A stretch of DNA of 40,236 nucleotides from Lachnospiraceae bacterium UBA5895 (GCA_002431915.1 DJEP01000071.1:1-40236); one strand, 5' to 3'. Shown: positions 23,721 to 32,179, counted from the stretch's first letter. A program made the numbers and translations. Notes: generated by a model not told the origin, from the sequence alone.

Positions 23721-23749
23721 AATATATCTAAACACTTCTTCCCTATGTA
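23721..23749 (-). promoter_or_regulatory. Probable promoter of the surface-protein gene, weak -35
   Basis: On the minus strand, TACATA (23749-23744), 17 bases, TATATT (23726-23721). The poor -35 fits a promoter that needs an activator, and a pair of direct repeats lies 12-39 bases upstream of it. Confidence 0.5.
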
Positions 23750-23760
23750 CGGCTTTGCGG

Positions 23761-23788
23761 ATTTGGTATCTTTTTTGTCGAATTTGGT
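23761..23788. promoter_or_regulatory. Candidate LytTR response-regulator site (21-bp-spaced direct repeats)
   Basis: ATTTGGT occurs at 23761-23767 and 23782-23788, exactly 21 bp apart. Two direct repeats spaced two helical turns apart, upstream of a weak -35 box, is the known layout for AgrA/ComE-type LytTR regulators. The sequence itself differs from the published consensus of AgrA. The site lies between the surface-protein gene and the gene for a LytTR regulator and could act on both. Confidence 0.55.
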
Positions 23789-23802
23789 CAGGACCCGTTT
23801 CG

Positions 23803-23831
23803 TTGACTCCTTCCTTCTTCTTTGCTACACT
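23803..23831 (+). promoter_or_regulatory. Promoter of the response regulator-kinase operon
   Basis: TTGACT (23803-23808), 17 bases, TACACT (23826-23831). The ribosome binding site GGGAG follows at 23849-23853. Confidence 0.65.
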
Positions 23832-23861
23832 ATAAGAAATGATCGGAAGGGAGCTTAAGCC

Positions 23862-24608
23862 TTGCAGATTGCCCTGTGTGATGACGAAGAAACATACCAC
23901 GAGAAGATAAAAGAGCTTATCGGACAGTATAAACAGATCCATTCTGACCGCACCCTGTCCCTGTCTTCTTTTTCTTCCGGAAAAGAACTTATAAACCATG
24001 TAGATGAATACGGCGGTTTTGACCTCTATATCCTGGACTGCATTATGCCGGAAATGAACGGCATAGAGTTGGGAACCGCCCTCAGAACGCGTGATAATGC
24101 GGGTCTCCTGCTCTACCTTACCACATCTCCCGACTTTGCACTGGATTCCTACCGGGTAGATGCCTTTGATTATTTGTTAAAGCCCGTGGACAGGGATTTG
24201 TTTTTCCAAAGTCTTGACAAGGCTTACCGCTCTTTTTTGAACATCATGCAGGAAGCGGTGGCCGTAAAGACTGCATACAGCATCCGCATGATTCCCGTTG
24301 CTGACATACGGTACGCGGGACGCATGGAGAAGCATATTGATTACTATCTGACGGATAATACCGTGATACACAGCACCAGCTTCAACGGCTCTTTCCAGAA
24401 CGCCGTCACCGGGCTGTTGGCACATAAAGGAATGCTCCTGGTGGGTTCCTCTTTTGTCGTAAATTTATTCCATGTCACGGAGGTTACAAAATCAGACCTG
24501 ATACTGACCGGGAACCTTCATGTCCCGGTTCCCCGCCGGATGTATGAAACCGTCAAGAAGAATTGGGTGGATTTCTGGCTGAATGGAGGCAGATACCATG
24601 CTTTTTGA
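23862..24608 (+). CDS. LytTR-family response regulator (AgrA/ComE-like)
   Basis: A 248-aa cytoplasmic regulator with a TTG start (GGGAG eight bases upstream). Receiver domain: acidic pocket Asp7-Asp8 (ALCDDEE), phospho-acceptor Asp59 (YILDCIMPEMNG), Thr87 and Lys107 (LLKPVD). The C-terminal half (about 135-245) is a LytTR DNA-binding domain with SIRMIPVADIRYAGRMEKH near its start. It overlaps the first kinase gene by 11 bases, so the two are translationally coupled. It is divergent from the large surface-protein gene and probably controls it through the 21-bp repeats. No AgrB/AgrD peptide genes are nearby. Confidence 0.92.
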   Translation: MQIALCDDEETYHEKIKELIGQYKQIHSDRTLSLSSFSSGKELINHVDEYGGFDLYILDCIMPEMNGIELGTALRTRDNAGLLLYLTTSPDFALDSYRVDAFDYLLKPVDRDLFFQSLDKAYRSFLNIMQEAVAVKTAYSIRMIPVADIRYAGRMEKHIDYYLTDNTVIHSTSFNGSFQNAVTGLLAHKGMLLVGSSFVVNLFHVTEVTKSDLILTGNLHVPVPRRMYETVKKNWVDFWLNGGRYHAF

Positions 24609-25890
24609 AGATAATATTTCGTTTTTGGTTTTAAAGGTTCTGATTACCTGTGCAGGCACGTTTGGGATGATGGGTTCCACCGTGAAATACCGGTTCGTGA
24701 AGGAGAAGCCTGTAAGCATAATCATTTTCGGAGCCTATGTCCTGTATATCATACTCTCCACCTATGCCATTATCTATTTTTGGGGTTATGAGCATTTCCT
24801 GCGGGTATTTATCCTTACCATATCCTGCCCCGCTGTTCTGCTGTTACATAATATTTCCGACGAACCCTTTCCACGGCTGGTATTCACCCGTGCCACGCAT
24901 ATACTGGCATCCCTGTATATTGCAGCTACCATCACTCTCATAAATACCGCGCTGCATGGAACGGAGCTGTCGGATATTCTGATGCGCCTGCTGGTCTATC
25001 TGCTTGTCATCCTGCTTGATTTTCATTATGTTCGGCCTGTTTATCTGGATTTTATCAGTAAAATCAGGAAAGGCTGGTGGGCTCTTTCCCTGATTCCCTG
25101 TGCGCTTATTATCCTTGCGGTAGTGCTTGCCTTTTATCCGGATCATTATACCAGACGCTCCACAGGCGTCCTGATGATCTACCTGCTCGGTGCTGTCATT
25201 GTCATTCTTTACGCCGCCATCGGTTCCTATCTTTTCCTGAGGTACCACAGGCAGTCTGCAGAACAGAATCGGGAAATCCTTAAGCTGCAGGTACAGAACC
25301 TGCAAAGAGAAGCCGCAGATATAAAAAATCTTGTGAATCAGACAAAAATCATCCGACACGACACCCGGCACATGCTTTCCACCATTGCCTCCCTGGTCGA
25401 GAGTGGAGATATGCAGGCGATCCTTGACTTCATAGGTATCGCTGACAAAAGTCCCGATGTTCCGGAAACTTCCCGTTACTGCAGGGATCCTCTTCTGGAT
25501 ACCACGCTTTGTTCCTATTTTAAAGCTGCAGAAGAATCCGGCATTCTGCTGCAGACATCACTTGCCATCCCGCATACACTTCCGGTTGACTCTGCCGGGC
25601 TTGCCATCTGCTTTGCCAATGCGCTGGGGAATGCCATAGAGTACTGCAAAGAGCTTCCGGAAAAGGAAAGAAAAATCGTCTTCAAATGCATTGCGAAACC
25701 AAAGCTGATGTTTGAGATCGGAAGTCCTTATCAGGGCAGGATCACCCTTGACCGGAATGGTCTTCCGAAATCACCGGAAGGTGGTGTGGGAACTCATATC
25801 CGTTCCATCGTGGCGTTCTGCGAAAAGCATGATGCCTTTTACTCATTCACGGCAGAAAATGGCTGGTTTAAAGTTACGGTTGCATTATAA
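24598..25890 (+). CDS. AgrC-like (HPK10) sensor histidine kinase with degraded ATP-binding motifs
   Basis: A 430-aa membrane kinase. ATG 24598 has GGAGG eight bases upstream. The N-terminal half has about six membrane segments, then a coiled-coil linker (about 218-250). The phospho-acceptor is His254 in IIRHDTRHML. The GHKL domain is odd: the N box reads NALGNAIEYC with Gly where family members have Asp or Glu, the next motif reads IGSPYQG where Asn is expected, and the glycine box reads GGVGTHIRSI instead of GxGLG. It can probably receive phosphate but may bind ATP poorly. The sister kinase next to it has the opposite defects. The ligand is unknown. Confidence 0.88.
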   Translation: MLFEDNISFLVLKVLITCAGTFGMMGSTVKYRFVKEKPVSIIIFGAYVLYIILSTYAIIYFWGYEHFLRVFILTISCPAVLLLHNISDEPFPRLVFTRATHILASLYIAATITLINTALHGTELSDILMRLLVYLLVILLDFHYVRPVYLDFISKIRKGWWALSLIPCALIILAVVLAFYPDHYTRRSTGVLMIYLLGAVIVILYAAIGSYLFLRYHRQSAEQNREILKLQVQNLQREAADIKNLVNQTKIIRHDTRHMLSTIASLVESGDMQAILDFIGIADKSPDVPETSRYCRDPLLDTTLCSYFKAAEESGILLQTSLAIPHTLPVDSAGLAICFANALGNAIEYCKELPEKERKIVFKCIAKPKLMFEIGSPYQGRITLDRNGLPKSPEGGVGTHIRSIVAFCEKHDAFYSFTAENGWFKVTVAL

Positions 25891-25903
25891 AGGGAGGAAT
25901 ACT

Positions 25904-27166
25904 ATGGTCTTTGATAATAATATGGCATACCAGACTTACAGAGTCCTTGTCTCCATATTCGGCACGCTGGGTATGATCATTTCTCTTACCCCCATGAAGA
26001 AAAACCATAAAAGGAACCTGCTTATTCTGGGTGGCTATGTTGTTTATGCCGTTGTTTATTCTTCCCTTTCCTTACGTTTTCTTGGATTCCTGTCTTTTTT
26101 GCGGAGCGCCGTATTTACTGTTTCTCTGCCCGGTGTGGCTGCCATTTACATGATGGCGGATACCTCCGTCCCGAGACATATCTTTAAATGCCTGTCGCAG
26201 CTTCTGCTTTCCCTCTATCTGATTATCAGCATGACTCTGCTGAATACACTTTTGGGAGGCACTCTGCTGTCAAGTGCCATACTGCTCCTTTTTGCCTATG
26301 CTGCCATGATTTTTCTGGAATCTTTCTTCTTAAGAAGTTTTTTTCTGACCAGGATAGAAATAATTACCAAAGGCTGGGGGATTCTCACCCTGATTCCCAG
26401 TTCCTTTTTACTCTTTGTAATGATGCTCGTACTCTATCCGGTTCATTATACACAGAACCCGTCGTTTGTCCTCCTGTTCTACCTGACAGGGGCTGTCATT
26501 CTCATCATTTACTATGCAGTCTTCCAATACTTATGGACACAGTATCAATACCAGATGGATAAGCAGAACCGGGAGATCCTGGAAATACAGATGCAGGGTA
26601 TTAAAAAGCACGCAGAAGATACCAAAAGAAATGCGGAGGAAGTAGAGAGAGTCTGGCAGGACACTCACCGGATGCTGTCCGGCATTGCTGTGCTTGCCAG
26701 GGAGGGGAATGCCGAAGCCATCCTTAACTTTGTAGCCGAATCCTCTGCAATTGACCTTCTGTCCCCACCTGCCCATTACTGCAGCGATCCCATATTAAAC
26801 GCCACGCTCACTGCATATCTAAACAAAGCTGAAAATTCCGGCATTACGGTAGATCTCCATCTTGCCATCCCCGAAACGCTCCCCGTTGATTCTGCCGAGC
26901 TTTCCATCTGCTTTGCCAATGCCCTGGAAAATGCCATAAAAGCCTGTGAAGAGCTCCAGGAAAATGAGCGGAAAATTATTCTCAGATGTATCCATAAACC
27001 TGCTTTCATGTTTGAGATCGACAACCCGTATAAGGGACGGATCACCTTTGGAAGAAACGGGCTGCCAAATTCCACGAAAACAGGTCATGGTCTTGGAACA
27101 CGCTCCATTATGGCTTTCTGTGAAAAGCATAATGCCTTTTATGATTTTTCCGCGGAAGGCGGCTAG
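25904..27166 (+). CDS. AgrC-like sensor kinase lacking the phospho-acceptor His and ended by an amber codon
   Basis: 420 aa, a paralogue of the preceding kinase in the same operon (GGGAGG six bases before ATG 25904). Six membrane segments and a linker are followed by VWQDTHRML, with Gln252 where the sister has His254; His255 is three positions later. The ATP-binding motifs look intact: NALENAIKAC, EIDNPYKG and GHGLGTRSI. The frame stops at TAG (27164-27166) where the sister has TGG for Trp in NGWFKV; reading through would add W-FKVMITL-like residues and end at TGA 27188-27190. It is either a decaying gene or a specialised ATP-binding partner. Confidence 0.85.
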   Translation: MVFDNNMAYQTYRVLVSIFGTLGMIISLTPMKKNHKRNLLILGGYVVYAVVYSSLSLRFLGFLSFLRSAVFTVSLPGVAAIYMMADTSVPRHIFKCLSQLLLSLYLIISMTLLNTLLGGTLLSSAILLLFAYAAMIFLESFFLRSFFLTRIEIITKGWGILTLIPSSFLLFVMMLVLYPVHYTQNPSFVLLFYLTGAVILIIYYAVFQYLWTQYQYQMDKQNREILEIQMQGIKKHAEDTKRNAEEVERVWQDTHRMLSGIAVLAREGNAEAILNFVAESSAIDLLSPPAHYCSDPILNATLTAYLNKAENSGITVDLHLAIPETLPVDSAELSICFANALENAIKACEELQENERKIILRCIHKPAFMFEIDNPYKGRITFGRNGLPNSTKTGHGLGTRSIMAFCEKHNAFYDFSAEGG

Positions 27167-27196
27167 TTTAAGGTTATGATCACCTTGTGATGCATG

Positions 27197-29056
27197 TCAG
27201 TCAATGGTATTGGGGAAGCTCTCCGCCACACACAATTTTCCATACCCCACCCGGTCATTGGGGTATTCCGTCTCTCCCCGCAGAGGTCTTGCGCCTTTTC
27301 GGAGATATGCTTTTACCTTTTCCCCGTAGAGGAAGGGATCGTTTCCACGGACGATTCCCCATTCCAGTAAAAGGGCTGCCGCACCGCTGACGATGGGGGC
27401 GGCGAAGGATGTGCCGGTCACGGGGGTATAGCTGCCATAAGTATCCGGTGCCTGAATATTCACGCCGGGCGCCACAAGATCCGGTTTGGTCAGCCCCGCT
27501 GCAGTCACGCCAATGGTACGGGTACTGTCGGCATAACCTCTGCCGGAAAAATCGGCATAGGTATCGTAGACCGGGTCATAAGCTCCCACCGTGATCACTT
27601 TTGCAGCCGTGGAGGGAACCGTCAGCGTCACCTGCGGAGAGGACCGGTAAAATCCTGTGCTATCCCCTGCGACGCTTCCTGCCGGAAGATACAGATAATA
27701 TTGTCCTGTCACGGTTACCACCGGTTCCAGCCGGATCGTCCAGATCCCTGCGTTAATATAGCTGCCCACCGCAGAAATCATATCCAGATAGACCTCCTGC
27801 GCCACGGAATAAGGCAGCGGTTCCCCCAGATAGACTAACACCCTCGTCCGGTCCAGTTCTAAGGTATATTTCCCACCCTGGATGTTCGTAGACAGTTCAG
27901 CCCTCTCCCCTCCCGGTGCCTGCAATCTTATCCGGAACACATCACTGTAATTTTTCCACAATTGGATATTCAGGCTTCTTACATAACTCCCCACCGCCAG
28001 TTCTACCTGCCTGTCTGTCGTGATATTCCCGGCGTAATGTCCTCTGGCGGCTCCCTCATTGCCGCTGCCCACGCAGATCACCGTTCTGCCGATCTCAGAA
28101 GCATTGTCTAAAAAGCGCTCTAATAAAGAGCTTCCGTCATGAGAGCCATAACTGTTGCCGAAGCTTAAATTAATGACAATGGGCATCGCAAGCTGTCCGG
28201 CTTTTCGTACCGCATACGTCACCGCCCGCATGATCTCTGTGGTTCTAGGGAAACCATCCTCCCCGGGCAGTCCCAGTTTCACTACGATTAGCTCCGCCTC
28301 CGGCGCCGCTCCCATATAGAGACCGTCCGCGCTCCGCCCAGCTGCGATTCCCGCCACTGCGGTTCCGTGACCGGTCAGATCACGGCTGGGGATCAGGCGG
28401 TAGCGTTCCGGCAGGCTCGTATTTAGTGCCTGATTGATCTCCTCTTCCGTATATTCTGTCCCGAGGGAAAATCCGTCCGGTGTATTCCCATATCCCGTAT
28501 CGTTGTTTTGCCCTGACGCCGTCTGGTTCCGCAGCATCTCCTGCTCACGTGATGCGTTCTGTTCCCTCGGGATTGTCTGATCCCATGGTATCGTCTGATC
28601 CCATAGATACCGTATCCTCGTGCTACCGTCCGCCCGGCGGAACACCTCCAGATCCCAGGTGATCCCGGAATCCAGCACAGCCAAAAGAACGCCCCTTCCA
28701 TTCAGAAAAGGCGTTCTCATAGTAACCGGTGGAAAACAGGATGCCCCGGCAGGCTCCGTCTGCTTGTAATAAAACCGCTTGGGCTTTTCCACATATTCGA
28801 TCTCCGGCATCTCCGATACTATATCTATCAGATTCTCCGGAACCGTAAGGATCGCATATCCGGCGATCAGTTCTTCCACCACAATATTCTGTTCCCGCAG
28901 TCCGTCCAGACTGCCGTGATATTTTACGATCAGCTCCCAGCTGCGGCTCGCCGCGCTGTAGCCGACATTCAGACTCTCTGTCTGTTCCCGTTCTTCCTCC
29001 GGGGTCTCCAATGCAAGATTCAGGATATTTTCCAGCTTCTGATCCATTACATCCAT
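27197..29056 (-). CDS. S8 family subtilisin-like protease, CspB-like architecture
   Basis: A 619-aa serine protease. An N-terminal pro-domain (about 1-105) is followed by the catalytic domain with Asp129 (AVLDSGI), His230 (LTGHGTAVAG), the oxyanion Asn region (GSGNEGA, about 333-339) and Ser550 (GTSFAAP). About 190 residues between the Asn and Ser segments form a beta-rich jelly-roll insertion, as in the Csp germination proteases. Between Asp and His lies a Gln-rich insertion with a duplicated WDQTIP. No signal peptide or membrane segment is visible. The start has no strong ribosome binding site, and ATG 29047 is an alternative. It converges with the kinase operon, only six bases beyond the second kinase's ancestral stop. 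Confidence 0.9.
   Translation of the reverse strand: MDVMDQKLENILNLALETPEEEREQTESLNVGYSAASRSWELIVKYHGSLDGLREQNIVVEELIAGYAILTVPENLIDIVSEMPEIEYVEKPKRFYYKQTEPAGASCFPPVTMRTPFLNGRGVLLAVLDSGITWDLEVFRRADGSTRIRYLWDQTIPWDQTIPREQNASREQEMLRNQTASGQNNDTGYGNTPDGFSLGTEYTEEEINQALNTSLPERYRLIPSRDLTGHGTAVAGIAAGRSADGLYMGAAPEAELIVVKLGLPGEDGFPRTTEIMRAVTYAVRKAGQLAMPIVINLSFGNSYGSHDGSSLLERFLDNASEIGRTVICVGSGNEGAARGHYAGNITTDRQVELAVGSYVRSLNIQLWKNYSDVFRIRLQAPGGERAELSTNIQGGKYTLELDRTRVLVYLGEPLPYSVAQEVYLDMISAVGSYINAGIWTIRLEPVVTVTGQYYLYLPAGSVAGDSTGFYRSSPQVTLTVPSTAAKVITVGAYDPVYDTYADFSGRGYADSTRTIGVTAAGLTKPDLVAPGVNIQAPDTYGSYTPVTGTSFAAPIVSGAAALLLEWGIVRGNDPFLYGEKVKAYLRKGARPLRGETEYPNDRVGYGKLCVAESFPNTID
28568..28603. repeat. 18-bp tandem duplication inside the protease gene
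   Basis: Two head-to-tail 18-bp units (28568-28585 and 28586-28603) encode the WDQTIP-WDQTIP of the insertion between the catalytic Asp and His. They differ at about four bases. The next units (REQNAS, REQEML) look like further diverged copies. Confidence 0.7.
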
Positions 29057-29104
29057 CCACTATCCGCTTTTCAATATCCTATGTTACATTCCTTCATAAC
29101 ATTC

Positions 29105-30253
29105 TCAATCATTCATTTTCCGAATTCTGCCTCTTTGAATAATATTCTGAATCGATAAATCCGGCTTCAACAATAAAACATTTCCATAATTGCCAATGGC
29201 AATTCTTCCATAGTCCTGTTCTATTCCAATTGACCGTGCAGGGTTCTCAGTTGCTGCCAGCACTGCCTCTTCCAACGGAATCTGCATATTCTGTACACAG
29301 TTCTTCATACATTCGTATAAATTTGTTACACTGCCGGCAATTGTTCCGGCATCTCTCGTAAGTACTGCCTTTTTTCCCTTTACCGTTACTTCCTGACCGC
29401 CTAACTGATACTCGCCATCTGCAAGTCCGGTAGCTTCCATACTGTCTGAGATCAAAATGACCTTTTCCGCTCCGAAAGTCCTGAATGTAGTGCGAACCAT
29501 TGCCGGATGAATATGGATTCCATCTGCAATCAGTTCCACCTCCGCTCCTGCTTCCAGAGCTGCGATTACCGGTCCCGGAGCTCTATGACTGATTCCCGGC
29601 ATAGCATTATACAAATGAGTCATATGACTGGCTCCTTTTTCGAATGCTTCCTTCGCTGTGTCATAATCGCTGCAGGTATGTGCCAAAGATATTTTCACTT
29701 GTTCATGGCATTGTTCTATAAATTCCATAGCTCCATTTTCTTCCGGTGCCAGATCCACCAGTTTGATCAATCCCTCGCTTCTATGCTGCAACTGTTCAAA
29801 CATCCCCACATTGGCAGGCATAATGTATTCCGGATTCTGCGCTCCTGCCTTTTTGCGGCTGATAAACGGTCCCTCCATGTTGATACCTACCAGATCCGCT
29901 CCATGCCGTCCCGAATAATTCTTTGCCTTATCCATAATTTTTTCCAGAATCTGTTCATTATAAGACATTGTTGCCGGGCAGATTGCTAAAATTCCGTTTT
30001 GTGCTTCGTATTCTGCTATTTTTCCCAGTTCTTCCTCTGTAGCCTGGCAAAAGTCATATCCCATAGCTCCATGAAAATGAATATCTACAAGTCCGGGAAT
30101 TGCATACTTCCCTTCGGCATCCATCACTTCCTCTTCCTTCAGAGACATTTGTCCACATTCTGCAATTTCCGAAATCCGTTCATTGAAAATTCGAAGATCC
30201 TTTTTTTCAAATTTATGATTTGTTGTGTAAATCAACGCATTCTGTATAATCAT
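29105..30253 (-). CDS. nagA: N-acetylglucosamine-6-phosphate deacetylase
   Basis: A 382-aa cytoplasmic amidohydrolase that removes acetate from GlcNAc-6-P to give GlcN-6-P. Metal and catalytic residues are in place: His59 and His61 (DIHFHGAMGYD), Glu127 (NMEGPF), His192 (SLAHTC), His213 (MTHLYNAM) and Asp270 (LISDSMEATG). I chose ATG 30253 because GGAGG lies six bases upstream; the longer reading overlaps nagB. It is the last gene of the kinase-nagB-nagA operon, 13 bases after nagB. The short gap to the protease gene contains a small hairpin (29081-29102) without a U-tract. Confidence 0.96.
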   Translation of the reverse strand: MIIQNALIYTTNHKFEKKDLRIFNERISEIAECGQMSLKEEEVMDAEGKYAIPGLVDIHFHGAMGYDFCQATEEELGKIAEYEAQNGILAICPATMSYNEQILEKIMDKAKNYSGRHGADLVGINMEGPFISRKKAGAQNPEYIMPANVGMFEQLQHRSEGLIKLVDLAPEENGAMEFIEQCHEQVKISLAHTCSDYDTAKEAFEKGASHMTHLYNAMPGISHRAPGPVIAALEAGAEVELIADGIHIHPAMVRTTFRTFGAEKVILISDSMEATGLADGEYQLGGQEVTVKGKKAVLTRDAGTIAGSVTNLYECMKNCVQNMQIPLEEAVLAATENPARSIGIEQDYGRIAIGNYGNVLLLKPDLSIQNIIQRGRIRKMND

Positions 30254-30266
30254 TTCATACCTCCGC

Positions 30267-30992
30267 TTACATTTCCAAAAGTGCCTCTTCGTCTGCAATC
30301 AACGTAAAGTCGGGATGTATCTGAAGAATGGATGCCGGAACCGTTGAAGTTACCGGACCGGTAAATGCTTTTTTCAAAATTGAGGCTTTCTGTTGTCCAC
30401 TTGCAATCATCACCACTTTTTTCGCCTGCATGATCGGTCTGATTCCCATCGTATAAGCCTGTTTGGGAACTTCGTCCCTGCTGTGGAAAAATCTTTTATT
30501 CGCTTCTATCGTACTGTCTGTCAGATTTACCAAATGGGTATTTATTTCAAAACAATCTGCCGGTTCATTAAATCCAATATGACCATCCAGTCCAATTCCC
30601 AAAAGTTGCATATCTATGCCACCAACTCTTTTAATCAGCTGATCATATTCCCGACAAGCCCTTTCTCCATCCTGATCCTCACCATTTGGAATAAAAATAT
30701 GATCCGCCCTGACATTCACGTGTTCGAACAAATGCTCCTGCATAAAATACCAGTAACTTTGTTCATGTTTTTTGGGAATTCCACGATACTCATCCAAATT
30801 GATGGTTGTAACCTCTGAAAAATCAACATCACCTTTTTCGTATGCGGCTACCATTTCCCTATAAGTACCCACTGGGGATCCACCGGTTGCCAGTCCTAAC
30901 ACAGCATCCGGTTTCATAGCTATCTGTGCTAAAAACAGATTTGCTGCTCTTCTGGATAATTCTTCATAATTTTTTACTCGAATAATTCTCAT
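30267..30992 (-). CDS. nagB: Glucosamine-6-phosphate deaminase
   Basis: A 241-aa enzyme converting GlcN-6-P to fructose-6-P and ammonia. Conserved residues: Asp67 (INLDEYRGI), Asp136-His138-Glu143 (GLDGHIGFNEP), and the phosphate loop GLATGGSPVGTY. Its length is typical of the short Gram-positive NagB lacking the allosteric tail of the Escherichia enzyme. GGAAGGA lies seven bases before the ATG. It stands between the HTH-kinase fusion gene and nagA, completing entry of amino sugars into glycolysis. Confidence 0.96.
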   Translation of the reverse strand: MRIIRVKNYEELSRRAANLFLAQIAMKPDAVLGLATGGSPVGTYREMVAAYEKGDVDFSEVTTINLDEYRGIPKKHEQSYWYFMQEHLFEHVNVRADHIFIPNGEDQDGERACREYDQLIKRVGGIDMQLLGIGLDGHIGFNEPADCFEINTHLVNLTDSTIEANKRFFHSRDEVPKQAYTMGIRPIMQAKKVVMIASGQQKASILKKAFTGPVTSTVPASILQIHPDFTLIADEEALLEM

Positions 30993-31007
30993 GTCTGATT
31001 CCTTCCA

Positions 31008-32156
31008 TTATTGATATTGTTGGTATGATGTCATAAAGCGTTCTTTTATCGGAGACGCATCAAGCCCGCACATCCGGCAGCACATTACACAGGATCCATA
31101 TACCGAAGGATACTCCGGAATATCCAGTTCAATCTCTTCATACAAGTTTTTCTTCAGAAGTTCTTGAAAATCTGTCCTCTGTTTTAAAATACTTCCCGAA
31201 GCCACCACGTATTTTCCAACCTTGCAGTTTTTTACAGCAAAGTTAATCAATTCTGCGAGATACTCTGCATTTTGTTCAAGTATCTGTGCCGCGATCCTAT
31301 CGCCAGACTCATAAGCTCGAAAAACACAAGGAGCAAAAGATGCTATGTAAGACTGGTTTTTACTGTAAATTTTCTGAATTCCGTCCCATACCGTACTCCC
31401 AAGCTTCTCTTCCACCAAGTCTGTCAACATGGTATATTTTCCAATTCCATCTCTGGCATCCTGTGCTGCACAGATAGCATCACGACCTATATGATAACCG
31501 CTGCCCCCCTTATCCAGCAGGTATCCTCTGCCTCCAAAGTGCCGCAGTTCTCCTTTTCGATTCGCATAAACAATGATTCCTGTACTACAAATAGCCGCCA
31601 CACATTGCTCCAAGTTTTTCCCACAGCCAATCACATTGAAAACATCATTTTCGCATTGTAAGCGGATATTGGAATATTTTTCCTGTAGCATCTTTTTAAT
31701 TCTTGCTGTATTATTCCCGGAGTCCAAACCAGCCGCTCCCACAAAAATCCCATAGATTCTACCAGTCATTTTGTTCAATGTATCTATTCCTGTTTCCAGA
31801 GTGTTTATGGCATTTTCCATTCCCAGAGTATTAGGATTGCACCCCTCCAAAAGCAAACGATGGTGTATTTTTCCACTCTCCGAGAACAATACGAACTCCG
31901 TTTTGTTTCCGCTTCCATCAATACCGATCAGCATTCTCTCCCGATCCTCTGCCTGTCCAATCAGTTCATCCACCGACACCCCCAGGATTTCTGCAATCGC
32001 GCACAAATTTTCAATACTTGGGCATGTCTGTCCACACTCCCATTTAGAAACTGCCTGAGAGCTGACGGAAAGTTTCTCCGCAAACTCATACTGATTCCAT
32101 CCCTTTTCATTACGGCAGTTCTTAATATTCTCTGCCATAGTCATGATACTAAACAT
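31008..32156 (-). CDS. Fusion of XRE-type HTH with BadF/BadG-type N-acetylhexosamine kinase
   Basis: 382 aa. Residues 8-65 form a Cro/C1-type helix-turn-helix (NQYEFAEKLSVSSQAVSKWE). From residue 75 a complete ASKHA sugar-kinase domain follows: phosphate loop DGSGNKT (80-86), a second phosphate motif ICSTG, and FGGRGYLLDKGGSGYHIG, typical of GlcNAc kinases of the BadF/BadG group. Such kinases normally lack a DNA-binding domain; ROK repressors are a different combination. Being first in an operon with nagB and nagA, it probably phosphorylates GlcNAc or ManNAc and controls its own operon. The promoter region is full of GTTGTTTT repeats. GGGAG lies nine bases before ATG 32156. Confidence 0.9.
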   Translation of the reverse strand: MFSIMTMAENIKNCRNEKGWNQYEFAEKLSVSSQAVSKWECGQTCPSIENLCAIAEILGVSVDELIGQAEDRERMLIGIDGSGNKTEFVLFSESGKIHHRLLLEGCNPNTLGMENAINTLETGIDTLNKMTGRIYGIFVGAAGLDSGNNTARIKKMLQEKYSNIRLQCENDVFNVIGCGKNLEQCVAAICSTGIIVYANRKGELRHFGGRGYLLDKGGSGYHIGRDAICAAQDARDGIGKYTMLTDLVEEKLGSTVWDGIQKIYSKNQSYIASFAPCVFRAYESGDRIAAQILEQNAEYLAELINFAVKNCKVGKYVVASGSILKQRTDFQELLKKNLYEEIELDIPEYPSVYGSCVMCCRMCGLDASPIKERFMTSYQQYQ

Positions 32157-32179
32157 TTAGGTACTCTCCCTTTTATTTT

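Noticed and set aside
29081..29102. ATGTTA/TAACAT hairpin as terminator of nagA
   Set aside because: The stem is only six base pairs with a 10-base loop and no U-tract, so termination cannot be claimed.
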